A stretch of DNA of 64,000 nucleotides from Arthrobotrys musiformis (Eukaryota > Ascomycota > Orbiliomycetes > Orbiliales > Orbiliaceae): contig JAVHJL010000001.1 in NCBI GenBank assembly GCA_036971715.1, forward strand, positions 3,286,001 through 3,350,000, given 5' to 3'. This document shows, piece after piece, positions 33,155 to 45,900 of this stretch (position 1 is the first letter of the stretch; each line of letters opens with the position of its first letter). The notes under the pieces were generated by a model that was given only the letters and a program-made list of their open reading frames with translations, was not told the origin of the DNA and did not search any database. Made by a program: the position numbers and the translations under genes.

Positions 33155-34536
33155 GGTATATACATAATCTACTTGCTCTTTTTCATAATGGTCTTTTGGG
33201 AACGACGTTGGGCAGCAGCATTGAGCGACTATCGTGGGCTTCTTTTTCATTTTTTCATTTTTTTCGTTTTCATTTTTTTCAAATTTCCTTCCTTTTTCCT
33301 ATTGCGTAATTCCTTCTTATACATATTACTATCACAATGAGTTCACTTGGGTCTTTATAAGCGCTCACTTGCTGTTTACGCTGATCTATAGATGTTTTTA
33401 CAGGCTGTTCTGTTCACGTTTATTGCTTCTATGCATGCACATGATGTACGATTATATCGATGCACGAAAAAAATACTAAAAAAAACTTCATCAATCCATG
33501 CATATGCCACAGCGATGCCGCACAATTTCTAGAATTCTGCACTACACCCACCCAACCAACCAACCAAAACAAAATCCTACCAATTGACGACCCCCATCTC
33601 CACCGTCCAGTTACATAATTCTACTGTCGTCTGCGAGGTTCGGCTGGAACTGCAGGGTTCAGAGCTTTCAGCCGAGCTCCAACGCGCAAAAAGAAGAAGC
33701 AAACCGGCGAAACAGGGAAGAAAAAAAAAAAAAAAAAAAAAAGTTATAGGCGGCCAGGCAGGCAAGCAGGCAAGGGCAAGACAGGACAAGGCCTGGCAGC
33801 AAGTAAGTCAATGGGAGGAGTCTAAATAATTTTTTCTGATCGTGGGAACCGAATTTTTTTTCTCTTCCTTCTTTCTCTCTCTCTCCTCTCTCTCTCTCCC
33901 CCTTCTCCTATCCTCCCTTCCTTCATTCATTCCTTTGTCAAAGCTTCTCGAGATAACGCCCTCGAGCCAATCCAGCAGCAAGCTCTGGAGTGCAACAAAC
34001 CAATTGGCAAAGGAACGAACGAAACGGACGAAGGAAACGGCAAGGAAGAGAGATACTCTGTGATTGAGAGTAAAGCGTCAGCTCCAGGTTTGTGATCATG
34101 ACCCTGACCGAGTGCGGCTTCCAGAGGAAGAAGAGAAAAGAAAAGAAAAGAACAGAAAAGAGAGAAAGAATGTTCTTATCTGCACATTTGGCTGCAATTG
34201 TAATATCTTGATGTTGATGGAATGAGGCCATTGCTTCCTTTGAAAATTCGTCTGATCTGATTTGAGCATGCCGCTGACAAGCCGAGTGATATCACGTTGC
34301 ATGCAGCCTACCGACATCCTTAAATCCCCACACCTTCAAAAAGAAAAACAGAACCCACTTTTATATGCATTGGCCCTTCAAGATCGATCGATATCGCGAT
34401 CTGGAGTCTTAATTTACTACTCTAACTTCTAACTTCTAACTCTAACTTCTTTCTCCATAAAACCCTCACCATTGTCATCCTCATCAAACATTCCATAATA
34501 TCATTCTTTAACTAAGCTGATCAGAAGCCAAAAAAA
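33155..34536. other. Intergenic: PEX12 3' region and CAD promoter
   Basis: 1.4 kb. Contains an A-rich tract (33721-33742), a CT-rich tract (33856-33930), a short inverted pair CGGCTG/CAGCCG near 33641-33676, and AAAAGAA repeats (34130-34165). The leader just before the CAD ATG is rich in TCTAACTT repeats (34424-34450). No gene seen. Confidence 0.55.
33720..33742. repeat. A-tract, about 22 bp
   Basis: Near-pure A run on the + strand in intergenic DNA, followed by G-rich GGCAGGCAAGCAGGCAAGG. No element body recognised. Confidence 0.75.
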
Positions 34537-37500
34537 ATGACCTCACAATCCTCCAACGCCCACCCCACGTCGCCCCGCCTTCCACCCCACCAAATGCGCA
34601 ATGCCGCAGCATCTCCAGGCCCAGCCACGGGCTCGGTCCTGGCAGAAAACCCAGAACCTGCAGTCACTGTCGCACTGCCGCCAGATTACCCACATCCACC
34701 TGTTACTGCTAGAAACTTGACCAAAGACGGTCAATTGGCTGACGGTACCACAGACGATGAAGGGCTCATGGCGCTCGAGTTCCAGGATGGGAGTGTCTAC
34801 CAGGGCTACAGCTTTGGTGCTCAGAAAAGTACCAGCGGAGAGATGGTTTTCCAGACCGGTATGCTGTCGCTGTAGTAAATCTCCCTAACCTTCAAAAGAG
34901 TAGTAGCTTACATAATTGAAATCTTGGTTAGGTATGGTCGGATATCCCGAGTCCATAACAGACCCTTCGTACCGTGGCCAGATTCTCGTGATCACGTTCC
35001 CATTGGTTGGAAACTACGGTACGTTCCTGCCCAGATAGGAATTTCCGCAATTAAAAAATATATCGTAGAATCTAGTAGTTAATAAATATTTCGTATACAG
35101 GTGTACCAAAACGTGAAGACGTCGACCGTTTAACCGCAGATCTCCCAGCGTACTTCGAGTCCAACCAAATCCATATCGCAGGTCTCGTCGTTGCCTCCTA
35201 TGCCGGCGAAAACTATAGCCACTACCTCGCCTCGAGCTCATTGGGCACATGGCTGAAGGAGCAGGGTGTCCCCGCTATCTACGGTGTCGATACACGGGCG
35301 TTGACCAAGAAGATTCGTCAGCAAGGTAGCATGCTCGGAAAGCTTCTGCTACAAAAGAAGGCCTCTGGACTTAGTGGATTGGCTAGCAATGTTGGCGCGC
35401 TATTGAAGTGGCCATCTGACAAGTCGTGGCGAGATCACTTCGAAACTGTCGATTGGGTAGATCCCAACCAAAAGAACTTGGTCGCTGATGGTGAGTTATG
35501 AATAAACTTGGTCCATCTCAATTGCATGAGCTAACAGTGTGCTGCAGTTTCTATCCGTGAGCCGAAGGTTTACACACCACCAGCTGAGTTGGTGCAGAAG
35601 ACAAGCTCTGGCAGGCCACTCAGAATCCTCTGCGTCGACGTTGGTATGAAATATAACCAAATCCGCTGCTTCTTGGCCCGCGGCTTTGAGATCAAAGTTG
35701 TCCCATGGGACTACGATTTCCCAACACTAGAAGCCGGAAAGTACGATGGCCTTTTCATCAGCAACGGTCCTGGCGACCCAGCCATGCTAGATGTCACCGT
35801 CAAGAACATTCAGATCGCCTTGAAGGAGGATAAGACTCCTGTTTTTGGTATCTGTTTGGGCCACCAGCTTTTGTCCAGGGCCACTGGCGCATCCACAAAG
35901 AAGATGAAATTCGGTAACAGAGGTCACAATATCCCTTGTACAAATATGATCTCTGGCCGTTGTTACATCACTTCTCAGAACCACGGTTATGCTGTGGATA
36001 CCACCACACTGGCCGAAGGTTGGCAAGAACTTTTCGTCAATGCAAACGACGGATCGAACGAGGGTATCTACCACGTTTCGAAGCCACAGTTCAGCGTCCA
36101 GTTCCACCCGGAGAGCACCCCCGGACCTAGGGACACAGAGTTCTTGTTCGATGTGTTCTTAGACGCCGTCAAGAAGTGCACCGAGGACCCTGAGCAGTAC
36201 CTCAAGCAAGCGATCGTCTTCCCTGGTGGCCTTAAGAAGGACAACATTGAACGCTCTCCAAGAGTCTATGTCAAGAAAGTATTGATCCTAGGTAGCGGTG
36301 GTTTGAGCATTGGTCAAGCCGGAGAGTTCGATTACTCTGGTAGTCAGGCCATCAAAGCCCTAAAGGAAGAAGGCATCTATTCCATTCTCATCAACCCCAA
36401 CATTGCCACTATCCAGACATCAAAGGGTTTGGCGGACAAGGTGTACTTCCTCCCGGTTACCGCGGATTTCGTCAGGAAAGTTATCAAGCACGAGCGCCCC
36501 GATGCTATCTACGTTACATTCGGTGGTCAAACCGCTCTCCAGGTTGGTATCCAGCTCAAGGATGAGTTTGAAGAACTCGGAGTCCAAGTTTTGGGTACAC
36601 CAATCAATACCATCATCACTACTGAAGATCGAGAACTCTTCGCCCGTAGCATGGAGCAAATTGGTGAGAAGTGCGCCAAGTCCGCTTCCGCTTCTACCGT
36701 TGAGGAGTCCCTCAGAGTGGTCAAGGATATTGGCTTCCCCGTTATCGTCCGTGCCGCCTACGCCCTCGGTGGTTTGGGCAGCGGTTTCGCAGACAACGAG
36801 GAAGAGTTGGTCGACCTTTGCAATAAGGCGTTTGCTGCCAGCCCTCAAGTCTTGATTGAGAAGAGTATGAAGGGATGGAAGGAGATCGAGTACGAAGTCG
36901 TTAGGGATTGTCAGGATAACTGCATTACAGTCTGTAACATGGAGGTAAGATATATATCGCGAAACGGATGGCGAAGCCCTCATTTACTAATTATTTGCTA
37001 TAGAACTTTGATCCCTTGGGTATCCACACTGGTGACTCTATCGTCGTGGCTCCTTCCCAAACGCTCTCCGACGACGACTATAACATGCTGCGAACTACGG
37101 CTGTGAATGTCATCCGTCACTTGGGCGTTGTCGGAGAATGCAACATTCAATATGCGTTGAACCCAACCTCTAAGGAATACTGCATCATTGAAGTGAATGC
37201 ACGTCTGTCCCGTTCCTCGGCTTTGGCGTCCAAGGCGACTGGTTATCCGCTCGCGTTCGTTGCAGCGAAACTAGGTCTTGGTATCCCTCTTAATGAGATC
37301 TCGAACTCTGTGACCAAAGTTACCTGCGCATGCTTCGAACCGTCGCTCGACTATGTCGTTGTCAAGATTCCACGATGGGACTTGAAGAAGTTTACTCGTG
37401 TGTCTACACAGTTGAGTTCGTCTATGAAGTCGGTTGGAGAAGTTATGAGCATTGGCCGAACATTCGAAGAAGCCATTCAAAAGGCCATTAGAGCGATTGA

Positions 37501-40500
37501 TTACCATAACCTCGGGTTCAACGAAACCCAGGCTCTCATGTCTATCGACCAAGAACTCCAATTCCCATCTGACCAGCGTCTCTTTGCAATTGCAAACGCA
37601 ATGCATGCCGGATACGAAGTCCATAAGATCTGGGAGATGACAAAGATCGACAAGTGGTTCTTGAATAGGCTGATGGGGCTTATTCAGACCGGTAACATTT
37701 TGAAGAAGTTCACACCAGCCACAGTTCCAAACGGGCTGTTCCGCATGGCCAAGCAGCTTGGTTTCTGCGATAGACAGCTTGCCAACTTTTGGGGAAGCAA
37801 TGAACTTGCTGTTAGACGGGCTAGGGTCGACCAGGGCATCATGCCTTGGGTTAAGCAGATCGATACTGGTAAGTAGTGAGAATGCGAAGTCAAGGGTACT
37901 AGTCCAAGCTAATTTATTATACAGTTGCGGCCGAGTTCCCTGCCTTTACAAACTACCTCTACCTGACATACAATGCCCACGAACATGATGTTACATTCGA
38001 GGACCAGGGTATCATGGTTCTTGGATCTGGTGTTTACAGAATCGGATCTTCCGTCGAGTTCGATTGGTGCGCTGTTAGAGCGGTTAGGACCCTTAGAGAG
38101 CGCGGGGTTAAGACTATCATGGTCAACTACAATCCGGAAACCGTCAGTACAGATTACGACGAGGCCGACAAGTAAGTTGTTTATCATCTATTTCATAATC
38201 CGAGTATATATATATTAATCGAAAATTCCTAGACTCTACTTCGAGAACATCAATCTCGAAAGCATCCTCGACATCTACAACTTGGAGAGCTCGAGCGGTG
38301 TAATCTTGTCTATGGGTGGCCAAACCCCTAACAACATCGCCCTCCCACTCTACCGTCTCAATGTCAAGATCCTCGGTACTTCACCCGAGATGATCGATAC
38401 TGCAGAGAACCGCTTCAAGTTCTCCCGTATGCTTGATCGAATAGAAGTCGATCAGCCAGACTGGAAAGAACTTACGAGCATTGAAGAGGCTAGCGCTTTC
38501 TGCGACAAGGTTTCGTACCCAGTGTTGGTTAGACCGTCATATGTCCTTTCTGGTGCAGCCATGAACACAGTCTACTCGAAAGACGATTTGGCAAGCTACC
38601 TTCAGCAAGCCGTTGAGGTTTCAAGAGAGCACCCGGTCGTTATCAGCAAGTATATTGAGAACGCCAAGGAGATTGAAATGGATGCCGTCGCAAAGGATGG
38701 TAAAATGATTATGCATTTCATCTCCGAGCACGTTGAGAACGCTGGTGTGCACTCTGGTGACGCTACTTTGATCCTACCTCCACAGGATCTCGACCCCGAG
38801 ACCGTTAGACGTATCACAGAGGCTACTCGCAAGATTGGTAATGCCTTGAACGTTACCGGCCCCTATAACATCCAATTCATTGCAAAGGACAATGAGATCA
38901 AGGTCATCGAGTGTAACGTCAGAGCTTCGAGATCATTCCCATTCGTTTCCAAAGTCATGGGGGTTGATTTGATCGAAATGGCCACAAATGCCATCATTGG
39001 AGCTCCAGTTGAAGCTTACCCAGCTGTCAACATTCCGCAAAACTACGTCGGTGTCAAGGTTCCACAGTTCAGTTTCTCTCGTCTCTCCGGCGCGGATCCT
39101 GTCCTCGGTGTTGAAATGGCCTCGACTGGTGAAGTCGCGTCTTTTGGTCGTGACAAGTACGAGGCTTACCTCAAGGCTATGCTTTCGACTGGTTTCCAGC
39201 TTCCGAAGAAGAGCGTTTTGTTCTCTATTGGAAGTTACAAGGAGAAGGCTGAACTCTTGCCCACAGTTAAGAAGCTCCACGAATATGGTTTCAAGATCTT
39301 TGCTACCACCGGTACCGCAGATTTCCTAGAAGCCAACGGTGTCCCCGTGAAGTTCTTGGAGGCACTCGGCAACGAGAAGGAGGGCCAAAAGTCCGAGTAC
39401 TCTCTGACACAGCACTTGGAGAACAATTTGATTGACTTGTACATCAACTTGCCTTCTGCCAATCGTTTCAGACGTCCTTCGAACTATATCTCCCAGGGAT
39501 ACCGAAGTCGTCGTCTTGCGGTTGATTTCCAGACTCCTCTTGTCACCAACGTCAAGACTGCCAAGTTGTTGATTGAGGCTATCATCAGGAACTACGAGCT
39601 CGAGATCTCTACCGTGGATTACAAGGCCAGCCACCTTACTGCCACGCTCCCCGGCCTTGTCAATATTGCTGCCTTCGTTCCGGGATTGGCTAAGGCGGGA
39701 AGCCGCGATTTCGAGAAGGTCATGAAGGCATCTGCTGCCGCTGGTTTCTCAATGGTTAGAATCTTGCCTTTGGGTTTGGAAAACTCCTTGACCGATGCTA
39801 GAGCCCTCAGTACTGCGCACTCCAACGCCAGGAAGGCCGCTTACTGTGACTACAACTTCTCGGTTGCCGCAACCTCTAGCAATGCTAAGCAGTTGACCAG
39901 CTTGACGGCCGAGGTTGGATCTCTCTTCATTCCGTTCAACCACTTCTCTGGTAATTTCAACAAGGTGGCAGCGGTTACCACGCATTTCGAACTCTGGCCT
40001 ACCAACAAGCCAATTGTTACGGATGCGAAGACGAGCGATTTGGCTTCCATCTTGCTTTTGGCCAGTCTTCACGGCAGGAATGTGCACATCACCAGCGTAA
40101 CTTCTAAAGATGATATCAAACTCATCGCCCTCAGCAAGCAAAAGGGATTACAGGTTACCTGCGACGTTGCAATTTATGCGCTCTTCCTGTCGCAAGACGA
40201 GTACCCGCAATGCACGGCGCTGCCAACGAAGGAGGACCAAGCGGCGCTCTGGGAGAATATGGATATCATTGATTGTTTCTCCACCGGTAGCCTGCCGTAC
40301 CAGCTCTCGCTTGATGTCAAGGGATCTGGCTCGCCGGTTCTTGGGATTGCCGAGGCCCTTCCTTTGCTCTTCACTGCTGTTGCGGATAAGAGGTTGACTT
40401 TGGAGGATATCACCAAGAGGTTGAGGGATAACCCGGTGGAGATCTTTGATCTCCATGAGCAGCCACAGTGCGCTATCGAGGTTAACCTTGACCGCGGTGT

Positions 40501-41915
40501 TCCGATCCACGAGCAAGAATCTTGGTCGCCATTCGCTGGAAAGGTTCTTAAGGGATCTGTTGAAAGAGTGGTATTTGAAGGTGAAACCGCCTGCCTGGAT
40601 GGTATCTTAATCGCTGATGGCACCGTTGGAAAGGACATGTCCTCATCCGGTCCTCGACCGGTTCCAACCGTCAAGTCCCCACCCATCATGCCCCTCCAGG
40701 GAGGAAGACGAGAGTCGAATGCAGGCGCAGGTGGCTACTCGCAATTCAAGAGGCCTAGCACCTCTGGCGGCCCAACCCTTGACCACCTCGACCTTGACGG
40801 CCCCCGACCACCCACCTCCGGTCACGGTCAGGACCTCGTCCGCGCCTCCGGTCTATCCCCCTACAACCTTCTACAACCGGAGAAACAAGTCTCCCCGGCC
40901 CTCTACGAACTCGTCTCCCGCTCTCCATTCCGTAGACGCCACATCCTCTCCGTCAACCAATTCACCCGCAGCGACCTCCATCTCCTGTTCACTATCGCCC
41001 AGGAAATGCGTACCGCGGTGGAGAGATACGGCGTCATCGACCTCCTGAAGGGTAGAGTTCTCTGCACCATGTTCTTCGAACCATCAACCCGTACTTCCGC
41101 CTCCTTCGACGCGGCCATGCAACGTCTGGGAGGCCGCACCATCCCCATCGCAGCAGACATGTCCAGCACCCAAAAGGGCGAGACACTACAGGATACAATC
41201 CGCACACTAGCCTGCTACGGTGACGGCATCGTCCTCCGCCACCCATCCGAAGCCAGCGCCGAAACCGCCGCCCGCTTCTCACCGGTCCCCATCATCAACG
41301 GCGGCAACGGGAGCAAAGAACACCCCACGCAAGCATTCTTGGACCTCTTCACCATCCGTGAGGAGTTGGGAACCGTCAACGGTCTCACGGTTACATTCAT
41401 GGGTGATCTGAAATACGGCCGAACGGTGCACAGCCTGGCCAAACTCCTCCTCCACTACGACGTACGCATCCAATTCGTCTCACCGGCGGAATTATCCATG
41501 CCGGAGGAGGTGAAGGCGGAGATCGTGAAGCACGGTAACCTGATGGGCGAGTACAACGAGCTGACGCCGGAGATCATCGGACGCAGCGATGTGCTGTATT
41601 GCACGCGGGTGCAGAAGGAGAGGTTCGCGGATTTGTCGGAGTTCGAGCGGTTGAAGGATGCGTTTGTGGTGGATAATAAGGTGCTCAAGCATGCGAAGGA
41701 GCATATGGTTGTTTTGCACCCGTTGCCGAGGAATGCGGAGATCAGTGAGGAGGTGGACTTTGATCAGCGGGCGGCGTATTTCAGACAGGTGAGTTTTCTC
41801 TTCTTCCATTTTATTAAGATTTTATTTTTGGGATTGGGGAGGCTAACGTGTGGGTTTGTAGATGAGATACGGATTATTCACGAGAATGGCGATCCTCGCC
41901 AGCGTTCTCTTGTAG
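34537..41915 (+). CDS. URA2: CAD multifunctional protein: glutamine amidotransferase, carbamoyl phosphate synthetase, aspartate transcarbamylase
   Basis: Catalyses the first two steps of pyrimidine synthesis: glutamine, bicarbonate and ATP to carbamoyl phosphate, then carbamoyl aspartate. Exons 34537-34858, 34932-35018, 35101-35490, 35548-36944, 37004-37868, 37925-38171, 38233-41788, 41862-41915; 2305 residues. Domains: amidotransferase with nucleophile Cys369 in FGICLGHQLL and VQFHPES; two ATP-grasp halves (first starts VLILGSGGLSIGQAGEFDYS near residue 510, second VLGSGVYRIGSSVEFDW); MGS-type UTP/PRPP regulatory domain (SVLFSIGSYKEKAELLP, near 1430); a dihydroorotase-like domain (about 1560-1880) lacking the His-x-His metal site, so expected inactive as in yeast Ura2; a Pro/Ser linker; and ATCase (MFFEPSTRTSASFDAAMQRL near 2050). 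The last 18-codon exon gives the conserved end, MRYGLFTRMAILAS. Confidence 0.97.
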
Positions 41916-42995
41916 GGAACTCGAGGGTGCAGGGGCATTCTCACCGTGCTATTCACCAGAAATCAAAAGTACATGGAATTAATTGGCGTTTTGTTCTCAT
42001 TGTTTACAAAAAAAAAAAAGTTTTTGTTCCATATCCACTTTACCTACCTACCGAATTCTTTGGTAGCGGGGGGTGGAGTTATACATACACGGCATGTCGA
42101 GAGATAAAAATGTATATATTATAGAAAGAAATCCTACCGTTCGATAGACCGTAACCTTATCCTCGAGTAAGAAATACCAGCTCTGCCGTCACACACCTAC
42201 TTAATTGAAACCGGAAACAGACACAGTAGCATTTGGTTTACGAGATAAAAAGTAACTACAAAGAGACGAATTCAATGTGAGAATGCCTACGCGGCAAGAT
42301 ACACTCTACGTCACTTGGGAACATTGCACTACGATATAGATTATTTTTCTCTCTCTGAATTCCACTTCATTCGACAAAATAGCTAAGCTGTTAAAACTAC
42401 ATGTCGGTTCGCGTGTTTGTGCACATGAGTATCTGTCTGTTGAAAAGAAACGAGGGGATAGAAAAGCGTGATGGGATAGATAGACAGTACAGGCAAGGCG
42501 TGGCATTAGCGTGTCATAGAAAAAATGCTCATCCATGCATCCACTCATCTGTGCACGTGGATTTGTTGATACCTTATTCTGATATCGTCATGAATAGAGA
42601 AGAGAAAAAAAACATAAAAAAAAATTTGAACATGACAGTAAAACTAAAAACAAACAAGCTGCCCGTAATATCAGGGATTCTCAAAACATTGGCTATCATA
42701 ATAGTAATAATAATGTGCGAGCCGCTGTGACTTTGAGAAGGCCTTGGGGAGGTTGTTAAAAAGAAACAGTGCAATAACGAGTAAAACCAGTAGAAACGCA
42801 GTAGTAGCGCTAGAAAAGATATGAAAAGACGCAAGCGATAGTCGTTATGTAATATCGAAGGTGAAACCTCTCTCGTTTTCTCAGGAATGCGTTATGTGGT
42901 TCTCGGGGGTTCATCCGGTGAGGTTGGAGGTTCGGGAGACAGAATGATAGTGACGAGGAGGGCGGAAACGGACGAGAGAACAGAACGGAGAGAAG
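41916..42995. other. Convergent intergenic region
   Basis: 1.1 kb between the CAD stop and the stop of the minus-strand low-complexity gene. AT-rich with A tracts; no coding signal beyond presumed 3' UTRs. Confidence 0.6.
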
Positions 42996-45900
42996 TTAGG
43001 CGTTGGTGCGGTGCTGGCCGCCGTGATCGCGTTGGGGACCATTGTAGTTCTGGTTACGTCGGCCGCCGTGTTGGTTTGGGCCCCTTTGTCGGTTCGAACC
43101 ATTGCCGGAGCGTCCACCAGATCCAGAGCGCCCACCGGAGCCAGATCGTCCAGGCTGACTGCCGCTGTTGGAACGTGGCTCCCTGTTTTGCCCGCGGTTG
43201 TGATTCCGGTGCTGGCCCTTAATTTTTGCCTCGTATCCCGCAGGCATCGGGTAGGTCTTCGCTTCGGCCATTCCAGACATCTTGACCCGGATCGTAGTGG
43301 GAGGCGAGTCTTCTGCGTCGTCGGGCCCAAAAATTGGGCGGGAGAAAATGTCCTGGTCTCGCAGCTTGTACCTGTCTTTGCCTCGTCGTGGGTTGACGAC
43401 CTGCTGGGGAGGTGGGGCGCTCATCACCCCACCTGGGAAGTCCCTGGTGGTCGTTGGGAGGCACACGGTGGGAGTTGACCCAAACTCCTGTTGGAAGGCC
43501 ATCTCCTTGAACTCCTCCTCAGTTGGGAGGGTGTTCGGCTGCTCTGGCTGTAAAACGACAGCCGGCGTGGTCGGGGCGACCGAGCGTGGGAAGGAGACCT
43601 TGGGTGTCCCCTCAGTGGCTCCTTGGAAGGCAGGCTTGCTGGTGACCTGCAACATGGTGTCTTTGACACGGGGGCGGCGGGCGGCGGCAGCGGCGACGGC
43701 AGCGGCGGAAGGTTGTTGAGGCTTTTTCGCCTCTTGTCGCTTCTCCCAAGCGACCCGGGAGACCTCAAACTCCCGGAAGGCCTTCTCCTTCCTCTCGTTG
43801 TAGGCCCCCTTGCCCCACGTCCCCCAGAACTTTTGCTCGATGGGCGACTTCGCCAGGTCGCGCCATCGAGGGGCAGCGTCGACATCTTGGAGGAAGTCCC
43901 CCCAAGAGCCGCCGGCTGCACTCTTGATGGCGCTTTTGACCTGGTCGAAGCGCTCATCGTCGGCGGTTGGCTTCCGGGTCGCCACCCCCGGAAGCCCAGC
44001 TGTTGTGGCCTGGGGGCTCTTTTCCTTAGAGCCCCCGAAGTTGTAGGTCGTGGGAGCCACGTCCTTCGGGATATTCTTCGCCTCTTGGGCGTAGAATTCG
44101 TCGAAGCCCTTGTCGAGCCTCGAATCTCCCCCTTGGGAGATGGTGTTCATGTTGACAGCCCAGACCAACTGCTTGTATGTGGTCCTCGTGCCCGGAACGA
44201 ACTCGTTGGCCCTTGGGCCTCGTGCGAGCACACGCAAGTTTGGGATGCCGGCAGCTAGGGCCTGAACATCGATCTCTGCCTTGGGGGCGGGGGGCGGGGA
44301 GACGGGTTTCTCCTCGGGCTGGGCCGTGGCCTCGGCATCCTGAGTGTTCTCAGGAGCCTTGGTCGCACGGTTCTCCAGGCCACGAGGAGAATTCCCGAGA
44401 GACCCTTCCAGTTTGGTCTCGTTGGGGCCCCAGGTCGCCTATGAGAGAGTACGGTTGGTTAGTATTGCTGATAAAGAACAATGGGGATGTTAAACGTACC
44501 TTTTGCGAGCCTTGCGGCTGCTGGCCATCCTTGCTAGTCGGGAGGAACATTGAGAAACTCTTCACGTGAGTTTCTGAGGCAGTTGGTGTCCAAGGTGAGG
44601 GCTTCATTACGCCATTGCGCTTCCAGTCCTTTGGAATCTCAACTGGGTGTTGTTGTTGCTTCTCTTGGCTGGAAGCGGGGAGAGCAGCAGGGAGAGAAGC
44701 AGGGAGAGCAGCCGGGAGAGTAGCAGGGAGAGCGGCAGGAAGAGAGACATTAGGTGTGATCGCTTGATCAACAACCTTGACAGCAGGGTAGGCACTTGCC
44801 ATTGCAGAGTTTGGTTGAGACATCTCGTCGTGAAACTCGGGATGAGAACGATGAGAAGGAGGATGAGGATGTTGTTGTTGTTGTGGATGAGAAGAGACTT
44901 GATGAACAGCAGCAGAAGGATACGGAGCCTGATTGGAACCGTTGCTGGTTTGCTGATGTGAAAGAGGAGGATGTGGAGGAGGATGTGATGCAAACCTAGA
45001 CGAGCTTGGATGATGAAAGTTACCTTGATCCGAAGCTGGTCGGTGATGAATTCTGTTGTCGTAAGGACGCTGAGGAATGGAATGAGAATTGGAGCTCCCA
45101 GGAGGATACTGAGAGTGACCAGTGACAGAATGAGGATGAGGATGTTCCACGTAACGATGGAAGTGAGAGCTGCTATTGAAGCTTGAAGAAGGCTGAGAGA
45201 AGTTATTAGGAGGTGCCTGATACTGATGCTGATGATGAGATGAAGCTTGGAAGCTGTTAGAAGGCTGGAAAGAGTAGCTGATGGATGGAGATGAAGGCGG
45301 GATGGATGCAGAAGATGGAGTTGTGGAAGGTGGAGGGAGATTGGAAATATTCTGAGAAGTGGGAGGATGGGGAGCTGGATAGAGACCGTGGGCTTGAGGG
45401 CCTGCGTTGTTGTTGTTGTTGTTGACTGTGTTGCTGTGTTGTTGAATGGGAGACAGGGTTTGTGTTGTTGTTGTTGTGTTTTGTGTTGATCCCTGCTGCG
45501 TTGGTGGCGCGCCTTGTGGCTTGAACCCGTTCACGTTGTTGCCATTCAAAGCAGGTGGCTTGTACACAGTCGTTTCAGGCTCGTGTGCATCCGTCTTCGC
45601 AGGTTGCTGCTCCGTCGAAGCTCCCGCATCTACACTACTACTGCTCTCAACTGCTGGAACCTCAGCATCTTTGTTCTTCTCAGCTTTACTTGCAGCGTCT
45701 GCCTTCATCTTTTCATCCAATTCAGCCAGTTTCTTCTGTATCCTCAACTTCTTCTCTTCTTCAGCTGCAGCTTCTTCTGCGAGTCTTCGTGCTCTGGCTT
45801 GTTCCCTTGCATCTTTCATAACCCTCTTCTGCGCCTCTAAAGGGTTCTCGCCTGGCTCTGCTACTACTACTGGTGCTGCTGCTTCTCCGCCAGCGGGTAC

